From assembly GCA_035403085.1 (NCBI GenBank), contig DAONEM010000008.1:4066-68065 (forward strand): a DNA stretch of 64,000 nucleotides, in the 5' to 3' direction. Below, one piece after another: positions 16,987 to 25,906 of this stretch. Both the position numbers and the translations under genes were made by a program. The stretch is from JAMOAD01 sp023621955 (GTDB lineage Bacteria; Acidobacteriota; Aminicenantia; JAMOAD01). The notes under the pieces were generated by a model. The model saw nothing but the letters and a program-made list of their open reading frames with translations, made no database searches and was not told where the DNA came from. Every line of letters begins with the position of its first letter. The stretch's first letter is position 1.

Positions 16987-17009
16987 GGATACCTCCTTGC
17001 GGGTTTTGA

Positions 17010-17039
17010 ATCATAGTTCATCCCCCCGGATCTTGTCAA
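17010..17039 (-). promoter_or_regulatory. Promoter of tdh-kbl
   Basis: On the minus strand: TTGACA (17039-17034), 18 bp, TATGAT (17015-17010). A normal leader with AAGGAGG follows before the tdh ATG at 16986. Confidence 0.75.
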
Positions 17040-17062
17040 GGTGACGGAGTGGGAACGCTTTA

Positions 17063-17092
17063 TTGACAAGGGGGGCGGCCATCCTTTATGAT
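17063..17092 (+). promoter_or_regulatory. Promoter of the PilZ gene, positioned for a leaderless mRNA
   Basis: TTGACA (17063-17068), 18 bp, TATGAT (17087-17092), then five bases to the ATG at 17098. No ribosome-binding site fits in the gap. The box pair is the same as that of tdh on the other strand; the two -35 boxes are 23 bp apart. Confidence 0.75.
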
Positions 17093-17097
17093 TAGGC

Positions 17098-17859
17098 ATG
17101 ATCTATGACATTGATTACGGTTTCCTGGAAAAGGCGGTGGAGGGGAACGACGCTCTGACGATGGTATGGGAGGAGGCCGGGAAGTCTCCTCAGCGGTATC
17201 GGAGCCGTTTCTTAGGGTGGGACGGCTCCCTCTCCTTCCTTGTCATCGACCAACCGACCCCCGAGGGGGAGAGCTTCAAGCCCCTTCTGCCGGAAGACAA
17301 GGTTACGGTCTTCTTTCAGGTCTCCGGTTTCCGGTTCCTCTTCCATACCCGGGTTTCCGGCAAGAGCGATTTTACGCTCAACGACAAGATGGTCGTTTCG
17401 GCTATGAGGTTGGTCAAGCCCGCCCTGATCGAAGACGGGGAGAGGAGGAACCATTTTCGGGTTCCCGTCCCCCGGGAACGGCCTGTGACGCTCCGGTTCT
17501 TCATCTACAAGGAGGGGAGCAAAGAGCTTCTGGTGGACCGGGACCTTCCGGGGATTCGGCCCATCTCCTATGAACTTTCGGTGACCGACATCTCCGGCGG
17601 AGGGCTCTCGGTGAAGGCCGAACGGAACGTCCCTCTCAAGCCCGGCGACAAGGTGCAGATGACCATCGTCATGCGCTACGACAACAACCAGATGTTGAAG
17701 ATCGACGGCATCGTTCGGAACCGGCGGCGGGTCAGCGAAGGGGACATGGATGTCTGGGGAATCGAGTTTCTCGCGGAGAGGAACGTTGAGTTTCGTTACA
17801 CCCTCACCCGGGTCAACCGGTATGTGATGGATCGACAAAGGGAGATGTTGAAATCATGA
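17098..17859 (+). CDS. PilZ-domain c-di-GMP receptor with YcgR-like N-domain
   Basis: A 253-residue soluble protein. Residues 1-105 resemble the flagellar-brake (YcgR N-terminal) beta-barrel. Residues 115-250 form a PilZ domain with the c-di-GMP contacts R117xxxR121 (RNHFR) and DISGGG (164-169). YcgR-type proteins slow or redirect flagella when c-di-GMP rises; since flgD and flgE lie 5 kb downstream on the same strand, a motility role is reasonable but inferred. It overlaps gltX by ATGA. The start is the ATG immediately after the promoter, without a Shine-Dalgarno. Confidence 0.9.
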   Translation: MIYDIDYGFLEKAVEGNDALTMVWEEAGKSPQRYRSRFLGWDGSLSFLVIDQPTPEGESFKPLLPEDKVTVFFQVSGFRFLFHTRVSGKSDFTLNDKMVVSAMRLVKPALIEDGERRNHFRVPVPRERPVTLRFFIYKEGSKELLVDRDLPGIRPISYELSVTDISGGGLSVKAERNVPLKPGDKVQMTIVMRYDNNQMLKIDGIVRNRRRVSEGDMDVWGIEFLAERNVEFRYTLTRVNRYVMDRQREMLKS

Positions 17860-19331
17860 GAGAGAATCTGAAAGTTCGTTTCGCGCCGAGCCCGACCGGC
17901 TACCTCCACGTTGGGGGAGCCAGGACGGCCCTGTTCAACTGGCTCTACTGCCGGAAGAACAACGGCGTCTTCCTTCTAAGGATAGAGGACACAGACCTGC
18001 AAAGATCGACACCGGAGATGAGCAAGGTGATCCTGGACGCCATGAAGTGGCTTGGTCTGAATTGGGACGAAGGACCCTTTTACCAGACAGACAGGATCGA
18101 CATCTACAGGGACCATGTGGAGAAGCTGATCGAGCAGGGGCGGGCCTACCGGTGTTTCTGCACAGGTGAGGAACTCGACAAGGCCAGGGCCGCGGCGGAA
18201 GCCCGTGGCGAGAAGAGCTGGAAGTACGATCGACGGTGCCTCAACCTCTCCCAGGAGGAGCAGGAGCGCCGCCTGAAGGAGGGACACCCCTACGCGATCC
18301 GGTGTCTGGTGCCGACGGGGAAGGTCACCTATGAGGACCTTGTCCATGGGAAGATGGAGATTCAGAACGAGGCCATAGAGGATTTCGTCCTCTTCAAATC
18401 CGACGGGAGTCCTACCTACCACCTCTCGGTGGTGATCGACGACCACCTCATGGGGATCACGACGATTCTGCGGGGGGACGACCATATCTCGAATACCCCC
18501 AAGCAGATCCTCCTCTACAACGCCTTTGGTTGGACTCCGCCGAACTTCGGCCACCTCCCCCTGATCCTTGGCCCTGACCATCAGAAACTGAGCAAACGCC
18601 ACGGGGTCACATCGGTTCTCAACTACAAGAGCCTCGGCTACCTTCCTCTGGCCCTGCTCAACTTCTTCGCCCGGCTCTCCTGGAATCCCGGAGACGATAA
18701 GCCCTTCTACTCCGTCGAGGAGCTTGTCTCCCGCTTCAACCTGAAGAAGATCTCCAAGAACAACCCCGTCTTCGATACCAAGAAGCTTGACTTCATCAAC
18801 TCCAAGATCATCTCCTCCATGGAGGAGGGGGAGCTCCTGGTTTGTCTGAGGGAGCTGGCCGAAGAGGTCGGTGGCGGCGACTGTCTGAAGAGCCCTGAGG
18901 CTCAGGAGAGGATCAAACCGGCCATCGAACTGCTCAAGAGCAGGATGAGGAACCTGAAGGAGTTTCTGGACCTTCTCGATGCCTATGTGACCGACCGGCC
19001 CTTGGAGTATGACGCCGAGGGGGCCCGTACCCATTTCACTCCTTCCGGGGCGTCGCTGCTGAAGGCCTACCTGGAAGACCTGAAGGGGCTCGGACCGGAG
19101 GAATTCACCGCCACCGAGACCGAGAGGCTGCTGAGGAGTCGGGCCGAGGCCGAAGGAGTCGGGGCGGGGGTCATGATCCATGCCGTTCGTCTCGCCCTTA
19201 CCGGGAAGACCGTCTCCCCAGGTCTTTTCGACGTTATCGTCTTCCTCGGCAGGGAGAGGGCTATGGCGAGGATCGAAAGGGCCCTCCTCTGGATTCATGA
19301 GACCACCGGCGCTCTCCCTGGCGGGTGTTGA
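17856..19331 (+). CDS. gltX: Glutamyl-tRNA synthetase
   Basis: A 491-residue class I synthetase that charges tRNA-Glu. The HIGH-type motif is in PSPTGYLHVGGARTALFNW (HVGG at 18-21), KMSKS is represented by KLSKRHG, and the zinc-finger-like insert CFC...YDRRC is present. Presence of gatCA but no glutaminyl-tRNA synthetase here suggests the enzyme may also misacylate tRNA-Gln, an inference. It overlaps the PilZ gene by ATGA, and its 3' end overlaps thiD by 35 bp. Confidence 0.95.
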   Translation: MRENLKVRFAPSPTGYLHVGGARTALFNWLYCRKNNGVFLLRIEDTDLQRSTPEMSKVILDAMKWLGLNWDEGPFYQTDRIDIYRDHVEKLIEQGRAYRCFCTGEELDKARAAAEARGEKSWKYDRRCLNLSQEEQERRLKEGHPYAIRCLVPTGKVTYEDLVHGKMEIQNEAIEDFVLFKSDGSPTYHLSVVIDDHLMGITTILRGDDHISNTPKQILLYNAFGWTPPNFGHLPLILGPDHQKLSKRHGVTSVLNYKSLGYLPLALLNFFARLSWNPGDDKPFYSVEELVSRFNLKKISKNNPVFDTKKLDFINSKIISSMEEGELLVCLRELAEEVGGGDCLKSPEAQERIKPAIELLKSRMRNLKEFLDLLDAYVTDRPLEYDAEGARTHFTPSGASLLKAYLEDLKGLGPEEFTATETERLLRSRAEAEGVGAGVMIHAVRLALTGKTVSPGLFDVIVFLGRERAMARIERALLWIHETTGALPGGC

Positions 19332-20076
19332 CCCCTCCGGAGGGGCCGGACTCCTGCTGGATATCAAGATCTTTCAGAGCCGGGGACTCTACGGGATGGG
19401 GGTCGCCACGGCCCTGACGGGGCAGAACTCCCGGGGGGTCTCCTTCAGCCGCCCCGTAGAGAGGGAGGAGTACCGCCGCGGTTTGGAGCTGCTCAGGGAG
19501 GACTTCTCTCTGGGGGGGGTGAAGATCGGTATGCTTCCCGACGCCGGGATCGTCGAAGAGACGGCTCGCTTTCTGGAATCCCTTCCCAGGTCGGTCTTCG
19601 TCGTCGTCGATCCGGTGATTCGTTCGGGAACCGGGTTCCCTCTCATGGAGGAGGGCGCCCTGCACCTCTTTCAAGAGAGGATTCTCCCCAGGGCGGACCT
19701 TCTCACGCCGAACCTTCCGGAGACGGAGATCCTTTCGGGTCTCTCCATCGGGGGGGAGCGGGAGCTCCTGAAGGGTGGACACGCTCTGGTCCGAAAAACG
19801 GGAGGGGCGGTTCTGGTGAAAGGGGGCCACGGTTGGGGAACGGATTATCTCTTCCAGGGGGACCGGGTGTGGCTCTTCCCGGGAAGGCTTCTCAAGAAGG
19901 ATGCCCATGGGACAGGGTGTTACCTCTCCTCCCTCCTTCTTGCCCTCAGGCTGACGAGCCGGCGTTCCCTCCCCCTCCTTGTCGGGGAGGCCAAAGCCTG
20001 CCTGCGGGAGAGGATTCAGAAGAGCTTACCCTTGGGAAAGGGTGACAAACGGTACTTGGAGGTCAAGAATGGTTGA
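19297..20076 (+). CDS. thiD: Hydroxymethylpyrimidine/phosphomethylpyrimidine kinase
   Basis: A 259-residue ribokinase-fold kinase of thiamine synthesis that phosphorylates HMP and HMP-P. Motifs are GVDPSGGAGLLLDIK, KIGMLPD, DPVIRSGTG, LTPNLPETEIL, VLVKGGH and the catalytic-loop HGTGC. The frame is open from 19180, but the ATG at 19297 gives the normal N-terminus. No TPP riboswitch or other thi gene is near; it is embedded in an operon with gltX. The length fits ThiD alone, without a fused ThiE domain. Confidence 0.92.
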   Translation: MRPPALSLAGVDPSGGAGLLLDIKIFQSRGLYGMGVATALTGQNSRGVSFSRPVEREEYRRGLELLREDFSLGGVKIGMLPDAGIVEETARFLESLPRSVFVVVDPVIRSGTGFPLMEEGALHLFQERILPRADLLTPNLPETEILSGLSIGGERELLKGGHALVRKTGGAVLVKGGHGWGTDYLFQGDRVWLFPGRLLKKDAHGTGCYLSSLLLALRLTSRRSLPLLVGEAKACLRERIQKSLPLGKGDKRYLEVKNG

Positions 20077-22393
20077 GATAGAGACGCAGCAACTTCAGGC
20101 CAAGGTTCCAGAGGAGTACCTCCCCTTCGAGGACACCTCGGAGCTCAAGCCTCTGGAGGGGATCATCGGGCAGGAGTCGGCTCTCAAGGCCCTGGAGTTC
20201 GGCCTTAGGATCAAGAGCAAAGGGTTCAACGTCTTCGTGGTGGGGAACCCCGGAACCGGGAGGACCTCGGCGGTCCAGAGTTACCTGAAGCGGTTGGCCC
20301 TCAAGGAAGAGAGGCCGGGGGACATCTCCTTCGTCCACAATTTCGACGATTCCTACAACCCTGGGGCCCTGAAGCTTCCGGCCGGCATGGGCAGAGAGTT
20401 CAACCGGAGAATGGAGAAGGTCTTGGAGCTGATGGAGCGGACCCTTCCCGGGGTTCTGGAGAAGGACCCCTATGCCTCCAAGGCCAGCGCCCTGGAGCAG
20501 GAGGCTAGAAGCCGGAAGGACGAGCTCCTCCTGGAGGTCAACCGGAAGGTTCAAAAGCTGGGTTTCTTGCTTCAGACCACGGAGCAAGGTTTTCTCCCCG
20601 TTCCCCTGAAGAGGGGGCAGAAGATGAAGGAGGAGGAGTACCAGAAGCTCCCGGAAGAGAAGAAGAAGGAGCTCATGGAGAAGAAGGCCCTGGTCGACGG
20701 GATTCTCGGGGAGACCTTCAAGATCTTGAACAAGGAGGACCTTCTCTTCGAAGAGGAGAGCCAAAGGCTCACTCAGGACACCCTCAAGGCGTTCCTGGAG
20801 GAAGTTTTTTCCGACCTCCGCTCTTTCTGCCAGGGGACGCCGGCTTTGGCCAAGCACCTTGAGCGCTTCGAGGAGGCCTTCCTGGAGAACCACACCCTCT
20901 TCACCGGGCAAGAGGAGAAGGAGGGAGACGCCGACCACCGGCAGGAGCTCATCAACAACGCCTTTCTGAACGTCGTCGTGGACAACACCGAGGCCGTGGG
21001 TGCTCCGGTGATCAACGAGGACCACCCGACCTACACCAACCTGATCGGAAAGATCGAGAGGGAGGCGGAGATGGGGACGTTGATCACGGATTTCTCCCTC
21101 ATCAAGGCCGGCTCTCTCCTGAGGGCCGACGGCGGCTACCTCATCATCAACGCCGAGGAGATGCTGGTCAACTCTTACTCTTGGCAAGCCCTCAAGAGGG
21201 CCGTTCAATCGGGTTTCGTCCAGATAGAAGACCTGGAGAGCCACCTCGGGATGGCTACGGCCAAGGGGGTCAAACCCTCCTCCGTCCCCTTCCGCGTCAA
21301 GATCATCCTCGTGGGGACCCCGGCCACCTATGGGGCTCTCTTGGAGGTTGACAACGACTTCATGGAGCTCTTTAAGGTGAAGGCCGAGTTCGACACGGAG
21401 ATGGAGCTGAACAGGAAAAACGTCTTGGAGTTCGCCCATTTCGTCTCCCTGATCGTCTCTAAAGAGGATCTCAAGCCCTTCACCAAGGGGGCCACAGCCG
21501 CCCTTGTCCGTTACTGCTCCCGCATCGCCGGGGATCAGAGCAAGGTGACCACCAACTTCGGCCTGGTCTCTGAGATCGTCAAAGAGGCTTGTTTCCATGC
21601 CTCCGGGACGAAGGTGACCGAGACGGATCTCCTGGTGACCCTCAAGCATAGACGGTCCAGGAACGACCTTACCGAGAACAAGGTCTTCGAAGCCATGGAG
21701 AAGAAGAAGTATCTGATCTCGACCCGGGGGAAGGAGAAGGGGGCCGTGAACGGCCTGACCGTCCTCTCCTTGGGGGACACGGAGTTCGGCCGTCCGGTGC
21801 GGATCACGGCGACCGTGGGGCTCGGGAAGGAGGGAATCCTGGACATAGAGAGGGAGGCGGACCTTTCGGGGCCTCTTCACACCAAGGGGATTCTCATCCT
21901 CTCCGGCTTCTTCACCGAACGTTTCGCTCAGGAGACCCCTCTCTCCCTCAACGCCAAGGTCGTCTTCGAGCAAACCTACTCCGAGGTCGACGGAGATTCG
22001 GCCTCCGCAGCGGAACTTCTCGCGATCCTCTCTTCTCTTACAGGATTCTCCCTCCGGCAGGACCTGGCCATTACCGGTTCCATCAACCAGAAGGGGGGAA
22101 TCCAGGCGATCGGGGGGATCAACTCCAAGATTGAAGGGTTCTTCCGTCTCTGCAAGGCCCACGGCCTGACAGGGCGTCAAGGGGTCATCCTCCCCCTCTC
22201 CAACCTCTCGGAGCTCAACCTTCAGGAAGAGGTCATCCAGGCGGTGGAACGGAAGAGGTTTCACCTTTATGGGGTCGAGAAGATCGGCGAGGCTGCGGAG
22301 CTTCTCTTCGGCAGAACCTACGAGGAGATCGAGGCCAGGGTTCACAACCGGCTGAAAGAGCTCCACCGAAAACTGGACATCGAAGACCGATAG
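20069..22393 (+). CDS. Lon-family ATP-dependent protease (AAA_32/LonB-type)
   Basis: A 774-residue second Lon-family protease distinct from lon at 2058. The N-terminal part has a P-loop GNPGTGRTS, with Arg where Walker A normally has Lys, followed by a long helical insertion (about 130-300). The AAA core includes SLLRADGGYLIINAEEML as Walker B-like. The C-terminal S16 protease domain has Ser644 (DGDSASAAE) and Lys687 (INSKIEGFF), 43 residues apart. These match the 'Lon-related putative protease' family, whose substrates are largely unknown. TTGGAGG lies 7 bp before the ATG at 20069. Confidence 0.9.
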   Translation: MVEIETQQLQAKVPEEYLPFEDTSELKPLEGIIGQESALKALEFGLRIKSKGFNVFVVGNPGTGRTSAVQSYLKRLALKEERPGDISFVHNFDDSYNPGALKLPAGMGREFNRRMEKVLELMERTLPGVLEKDPYASKASALEQEARSRKDELLLEVNRKVQKLGFLLQTTEQGFLPVPLKRGQKMKEEEYQKLPEEKKKELMEKKALVDGILGETFKILNKEDLLFEEESQRLTQDTLKAFLEEVFSDLRSFCQGTPALAKHLERFEEAFLENHTLFTGQEEKEGDADHRQELINNAFLNVVVDNTEAVGAPVINEDHPTYTNLIGKIEREAEMGTLITDFSLIKAGSLLRADGGYLIINAEEMLVNSYSWQALKRAVQSGFVQIEDLESHLGMATAKGVKPSSVPFRVKIILVGTPATYGALLEVDNDFMELFKVKAEFDTEMELNRKNVLEFAHFVSLIVSKEDLKPFTKGATAALVRYCSRIAGDQSKVTTNFGLVSEIVKEACFHASGTKVTETDLLVTLKHRRSRNDLTENKVFEAMEKKKYLISTRGKEKGAVNGLTVLSLGDTEFGRPVRITATVGLGKEGILDIEREADLSGPLHTKGILILSGFFTERFAQETPLSLNAKVVFEQTYSEVDGDSASAAELLAILSSLTGFSLRQDLAITGSINQKGGIQAIGGINSKIEGFFRLCKAHGLTGRQGVILPLSNLSELNLQEEVIQAVERKRFHLYGVEKIGEAAELLFGRTYEEIEARVHNRLKELHRKLDIEDR

Positions 22394-22410
22394 GAATCCT
22401 TTTCCCCCAG

Positions 22411-22433
22411 GGGGGAGGAATCTTCCTCTCCCC
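22411..22433 (+). terminator. Possible terminator hairpin after the Lon-family gene
   Basis: GGGGAGGA and TCCTCTCCCC can pair with one bulged base around a four-base loop. Only a weak T-rich stretch follows. A second small hairpin (AGGCCT-GGAAG-AGGCCT) lies at about 22456-22472. Confidence 0.4.
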
Positions 22434-22480
22434 TTAACCCCCTCTTTTCATAAAAAGGCCTGGAAGAGGCCTCTCTGTTT

Positions 22481-22496
22481 TGGCACGCTCCTTGAA
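22481..22496 (+). promoter_or_regulatory. Sigma-54 (-24/-12) promoter of flgD-flgE
   Basis: TGGCACGCTCCTTGAA matches the TGGCACG-N4-TTGCA consensus. The GG doublet (22482-22483) and the GA in place of GC (22494-22495) have the required 10 bp between them. A normal leader with AGGAGG precedes the flgD ATG at 22523. Hierarchical flagellar genes often use sigma-54. No upstream activator site could be identified. Confidence 0.75.
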
Positions 22497-22522
22497 CTAG
22501 CTTTTATCACGTAGGAGGCGCC

Positions 22523-23230
22523 ATGATAGACGGAACAAACACTTATGATGTATACGCTTCGAAGACGTCGGGTTCCGGGTCCACTTCCAATACGAAGGCC
22601 ACCTCTTCTTCTTCGAGCAAGGAGTCCAACGGCTTTGCCTCCTTGGACGCCGAGGACTTCTTCAGCCTCTTGATCCAGAAGATGCAGAACCAGGATCCCT
22701 TGGAACCTATGGATGACTCCGAGTTCATCTCCCAAATCACCCAGTTCACCACTCTCGAGCAGATGAGGGGCATCACCAGCGCCGTCGAGCTAATGGCCGC
22801 CGCTCAGGCCTCTTCCACGAACGCCCAGGCCGTCGACATGATCGGTAAATCCGTCGTCACCGAAGGGAACGTGATCAGTCTGACCGGTGAGGGGGGAACC
22901 AAGTTGAAGTACTCCCTTGGGGATAATACCACCGAGACGACCCTGACGATCTACGATCAGGACGGTGATGTGGTGATGACGAAGAAACTGGGAAGCCTTG
23001 GCTCGGGGGACCACTCCTACCAGTGGGATGGGAAAGATTCCAAGGGGAACGCCGTCGACACAGGGATCTACCGCTACGAGATCACCGCGAAGAAGGCGGA
23101 TGCGGCGGTCGATGTCACAACCTACTCCATCTTTTCCATCGATGGGGTTGATTTCTCGGGCAGCTCGGTTCTTCTCAAGTCAGGGGAGATCGAGATTCCC
23201 GTGAGCGAAGTCCAAGAGATATTCCAGTAA
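22523..23230 (+). CDS. flgD: Flagellar hook capping protein FlgD
   Basis: A 235-residue scaffolding protein needed to assemble the hook. The low-complexity Ser/Thr-rich N-terminus (about 10-36) is followed by the family core FFSLLIQKMQNQDPLEPMDDSEF and ISQITQFTTLEQM, then a middle region with FlgD Ig-like features (YQWDGKDSKGNAVDTGIYRYEI). AGGAGG lies 6 bp upstream of the ATG. It is followed 17 bp later by flgE; both are behind a sigma-54-type promoter. Confidence 0.95.
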   Translation: MIDGTNTYDVYASKTSGSGSTSNTKATSSSSSKESNGFASLDAEDFFSLLIQKMQNQDPLEPMDDSEFISQITQFTTLEQMRGITSAVELMAAAQASSTNAQAVDMIGKSVVTEGNVISLTGEGGTKLKYSLGDNTTETTLTIYDQDGDVVMTKKLGSLGSGDHSYQWDGKDSKGNAVDTGIYRYEITAKKADAAVDVTTYSIFSIDGVDFSGSSVLLKSGEIEIPVSEVQEIFQ

Positions 23231-23247
23231 CCTAGAGGAGGCCGACA

Positions 23248-24519
23248 ATGCTTACATCTTTCTACTCCGCTCTTTCCGGCTTAAGCGCCTACGCTTCGGC
23301 TCTGAACGTTGTTGGTAACAACATCGCCAACATCAACACTTCGGGTTTCAAGGGTTCCTCCATCAACTTCTACGATCTTGTGACAAGGACCTTCAACGGG
23401 GTTTCCGCCAGCGGATCGGGTAACCCTATGCAGATCGGCCTCGGTTCCTATCCGGCATCGGTCTCGGGAATCTTCAACCAGGGTAGCATTCAGGTCTCCC
23501 AGGAAGGGACGAACGTCGCCATCGAAGGCAACGGCTTCTTCATCGTCGGTAACAGCGACACAGAAAGGGTCTATACGAGGAACGGGGCCTTCTCCTTCAA
23601 CCAAGAGGGATACCTGGTCGACCCGAGCGGCTACAGGGTGTACGGGTACACCCAGAAAGACCCGGCCACAGGAGCGATCATCCCCAGCGGTCAACTCCAG
23701 CCGATCTACATGGCCGCCAACTCCATCAGCGACCCGGCGGCGACGTCCTTCATGCAGGTCTACATGAACCTTGACAACACCACCGACGTGGGAGACACCT
23801 ACAGCGCCTCCTCGGTGATCTACGACAGCAAGGGAGCCCAGCACACTCTGGATATCACCTACACCCACACCGGGGGAACGCCGGACAGCTGGAGCTATGA
23901 AGTGACCATCCCCGGGGAGGAGGTCGTGGGAGGAACCGCGGGAACCCCCTACTCCCTGGCGACGGGAACCATGACCTTCAACGACGATGGGACCCTTGCC
24001 ACTCCTGCCGCTGACGTTGCGCTCAACATCCCCGCCTTCACGAACGGGGGAGGAGCCATGACCGTCAACTGGGATCTTTGGAGTGATGGAGGCGCCGCCA
24101 CGGTGACCAGCTATCCCCTCGCCTCAGCCGTCTCCTACACGAACCAGAACGGGTACCCTCCGGGGAACCTCTCCTCGATCATCATCGACCAGCAAGGGAT
24201 CATCCAAGGGGTCTTCTCCAACGGTCAAGTCGAAGATATCGCCCAGATCGCTCTGGCCAACTTCAACAACCCCAAGGGTCTCTTACGGACCGGCCTCAAC
24301 CACTTCTCCGAGACCCTCGCCTCCGGCGTTCCCGCCTACGGCTCCGCCAATACCGGGGGAAGAGGTTCCATCAACGGAGGCTCCCTGGAGGCTTCCAACG
24401 TCGATATGGCGACGGAGTTCGTGAACATGTTGCTCTTCGAAAGGGGCTACCAGGCAAACTCGCGAACAATCCGAACCTCCGACGAGATCATTCAGGAGGC
24501 TCTGAGTATCAAGCGGTAA
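23248..24519 (+). CDS. flgE: Flagellar hook protein FlgE
   Basis: A 423-residue axial protein. The N-terminal motif ALSGLSAYASALNVVGNNIANINTSGFK and the C-terminal helix (ATEFVNMLLFERGYQANSRTIRTSDEIIQEAL) are the paired coiled-coil ends of rod/hook proteins. The middle (about 130-330) has the surface domain expected for FlgE and not for the shorter FlgF or FlgG. AGGAGG precedes the ATG. The other flagellar genes are not in the window; only this two-gene unit is present. Confidence 0.94.
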   Translation: MLTSFYSALSGLSAYASALNVVGNNIANINTSGFKGSSINFYDLVTRTFNGVSASGSGNPMQIGLGSYPASVSGIFNQGSIQVSQEGTNVAIEGNGFFIVGNSDTERVYTRNGAFSFNQEGYLVDPSGYRVYGYTQKDPATGAIIPSGQLQPIYMAANSISDPAATSFMQVYMNLDNTTDVGDTYSASSVIYDSKGAQHTLDITYTHTGGTPDSWSYEVTIPGEEVVGGTAGTPYSLATGTMTFNDDGTLATPAADVALNIPAFTNGGGAMTVNWDLWSDGGAATVTSYPLASAVSYTNQNGYPPGNLSSIIIDQQGIIQGVFSNGQVEDIAQIALANFNNPKGLLRTGLNHFSETLASGVPAYGSANTGGRGSINGGSLEASNVDMATEFVNMLLFERGYQANSRTIRTSDEIIQEALSIKR

Positions 24520-24541
24520 GTGCCGAGAAGGTAGGAGAGAT

Positions 24542-24571
24542 GAGAGGGGCCCTTATCTCAGGGCCTCTCTC
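24542..24571. terminator. Strong hairpin between convergent flgE and aspC
   Basis: GAGAGGGGCCC and GGGCCTCTCTC form an 11 bp stem (one G-U) around an eight-base loop. The stem includes the last codons and stop of aspC. There is no U-tract on either strand. It probably serves both convergent genes. Confidence 0.55.
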
Positions 24572-25719
24572 ATCCTGGCGATTCCCTCTCTGAGGTTCTT
24601 TTCCGAGGCGGCGTAGGAGATTCGCAGAAAACCCGGGGTGCCGAAGGCCTCTCCGGGGACCAGGGAGACGAACCTTGTCTCCAGCAGGGCCTTGGCAAAC
24701 TCTTCGGTAGAAGAGTACTTGCCCTTCAAGGCTTTTTCCACACAGGGGTAGAGGTAGAAGGCGCCGTGGGGTTTCGTCGTCTCCACTCCGGGGATCTCGT
24801 CGAGAAGTTGTAGGCAGATGTCTCTGCGCCGCTGGTACTCCCGCACCATGTCGTTGACCTCTTCCTTCTCCTCCTTCAAGGCCGTCACCGCGGCATACTG
24901 GGCCATGGAAGGGGGGTTTGAGGTGGAGTGTCCCTGGAGACGGTTCATGTACTTCACAATCTCCGCGGGGGCGAAGGTGAACCCGACCCGCCATCCTGTC
25001 ATGGAGTAGGACTTGGAGAAAGACCCGGAGACGATCAGGCGGCTCTTGGCCTCGGGGAAGAGCTTGAGGGGGGACGGGAAGGTGTGGCCGTCGTAGAGCA
25101 TCCTTCGGTAGCACTCGTCGAGAAGGATATAGAAGTTGTACTTCAGGGAGGCCTCAAGGAGTTTGACCAGCTCCTTCTCCTGCATGATGACGCCGGTGGG
25201 GTTGGAGGGAACGTTCAGGATGAAGAGCTTCACCCCTTTCTTGATCTCCTCCTCGAAGAGGTCGTAACGAAGATCGAAGCTTCCCTTGTCCCAGTAGGGG
25301 ACGAAGACGGGCTCTCCTCCAGCAAAGCGGATAATCTCCGGGTAGGAGACCCAGTAGGGGGTGGGGATAATGACCCTCTCTCCAGGTTCAACCAGTGTCA
25401 GAGCGGCCAGGAAGATCGAGTACTTGCTTCCGGGGTGGACGATGATCTCCTTAGGGTCGAAGCGGTACCCTTGCTCTCTCTCGTAGGCGTCGATCAGGGC
25501 GTTTTTCAGCTCCGGGATTCCGGCGACCGGGGTGTACTTCGTCTTGTTCTCGTCGATCGCCCTCTTCCCGGCCTCTTTGATGTAGAGAGGGGTGGGGAAG
25601 TCGGGCTCACCGACGCTCAGGGAGATAACGTCGTTGCCCCGATCCTTCAGCTCTTTCGCCTTTTCGCTCAGGGATAACGTAACGGAGGGGTTCAGTAACT
25701 TCACACGTTGGGCTATCAT
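24553..25719 (-). CDS. Class I PLP aminotransferase, aspartate aminotransferase type
   Basis: A 388-residue fold-type I transaminase. The PLP lysine is Lys236 in SGSFSKSYSMTGWRVG. Other cofactor contacts are Trp123 (TPYWVSY), Asn173 (SNPTG) and the DECYRRMLYDG segment, with FLRISYAASEKNL carrying the C-terminal substrate Arg. This layout is that of aspartate (AspB/AspC I-gamma) enzymes, which transfer the amino group between aspartate and 2-oxoglutarate; the exact substrate is inferred. It is monocistronic. The ATG at 25719 has no Shine-Dalgarno and follows a promoter by 5 bp, so it looks leaderless. Confidence 0.9.
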   Translation of the reverse strand: MIAQRVKLLNPSVTLSLSEKAKELKDRGNDVISLSVGEPDFPTPLYIKEAGKRAIDENKTKYTPVAGIPELKNALIDAYEREQGYRFDPKEIIVHPGSKYSIFLAALTLVEPGERVIIPTPYWVSYPEIIRFAGGEPVFVPYWDKGSFDLRYDLFEEEIKKGVKLFILNVPSNPTGVIMQEKELVKLLEASLKYNFYILLDECYRRMLYDGHTFPSPLKLFPEAKSRLIVSGSFSKSYSMTGWRVGFTFAPAEIVKYMNRLQGHSTSNPPSMAQYAAVTALKEEKEEVNDMVREYQRRRDICLQLLDEIPGVETTKPHGAFYLYPCVEKALKGKYSSTEEFAKALLETRFVSLVPGEAFGTPGFLRISYAASEKNLREGIARMREALR

Positions 25720-25724
25720 GAATC

Positions 25725-25753
25725 ATTATAGCCAGGAGAAAAAGGGAAATCAA
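25725..25753 (-). promoter_or_regulatory. Promoter of the aspartate-type aminotransferase, leaderless layout
   Basis: On the minus strand: TTGATT (25753-25748), 17 bp, TATAAT (25730-25725), then five bases to the ATG. No ribosome-binding site lies in between. Confidence 0.75.
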
Positions 25754-25906
25754 GGGGCGGAGACCCCCCTCTCCCGGAGACGATCTTCCCGTGTGGAGGG
25801 ACCGGCTGGAGAGGGGTGACTCAAAAATGGCTGAGGAAGAAGGTTTCCCTTGACCCAGCCCCTGTTCTTGGTACCATAACGGATAAACAACCGTTCAGGA
25901 GGGGAG

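Noticed and set aside
19200..19300. TPP riboswitch before thiD
   Set aside because: thiD begins inside gltX and no THI-box sequence is present.
20063..22366. 767-codon open frame on the minus strand
   Set aside because: Antisense shadow of the Lon-family protease gene, with no start signal or family motif.
24915..24935. GGAGTGTCC inside the aspC coding region as a further repeat copy
   Set aside because: Only the short core matches, it is in coding sequence, and the A-run and GTTGTA parts are missing; chance match.
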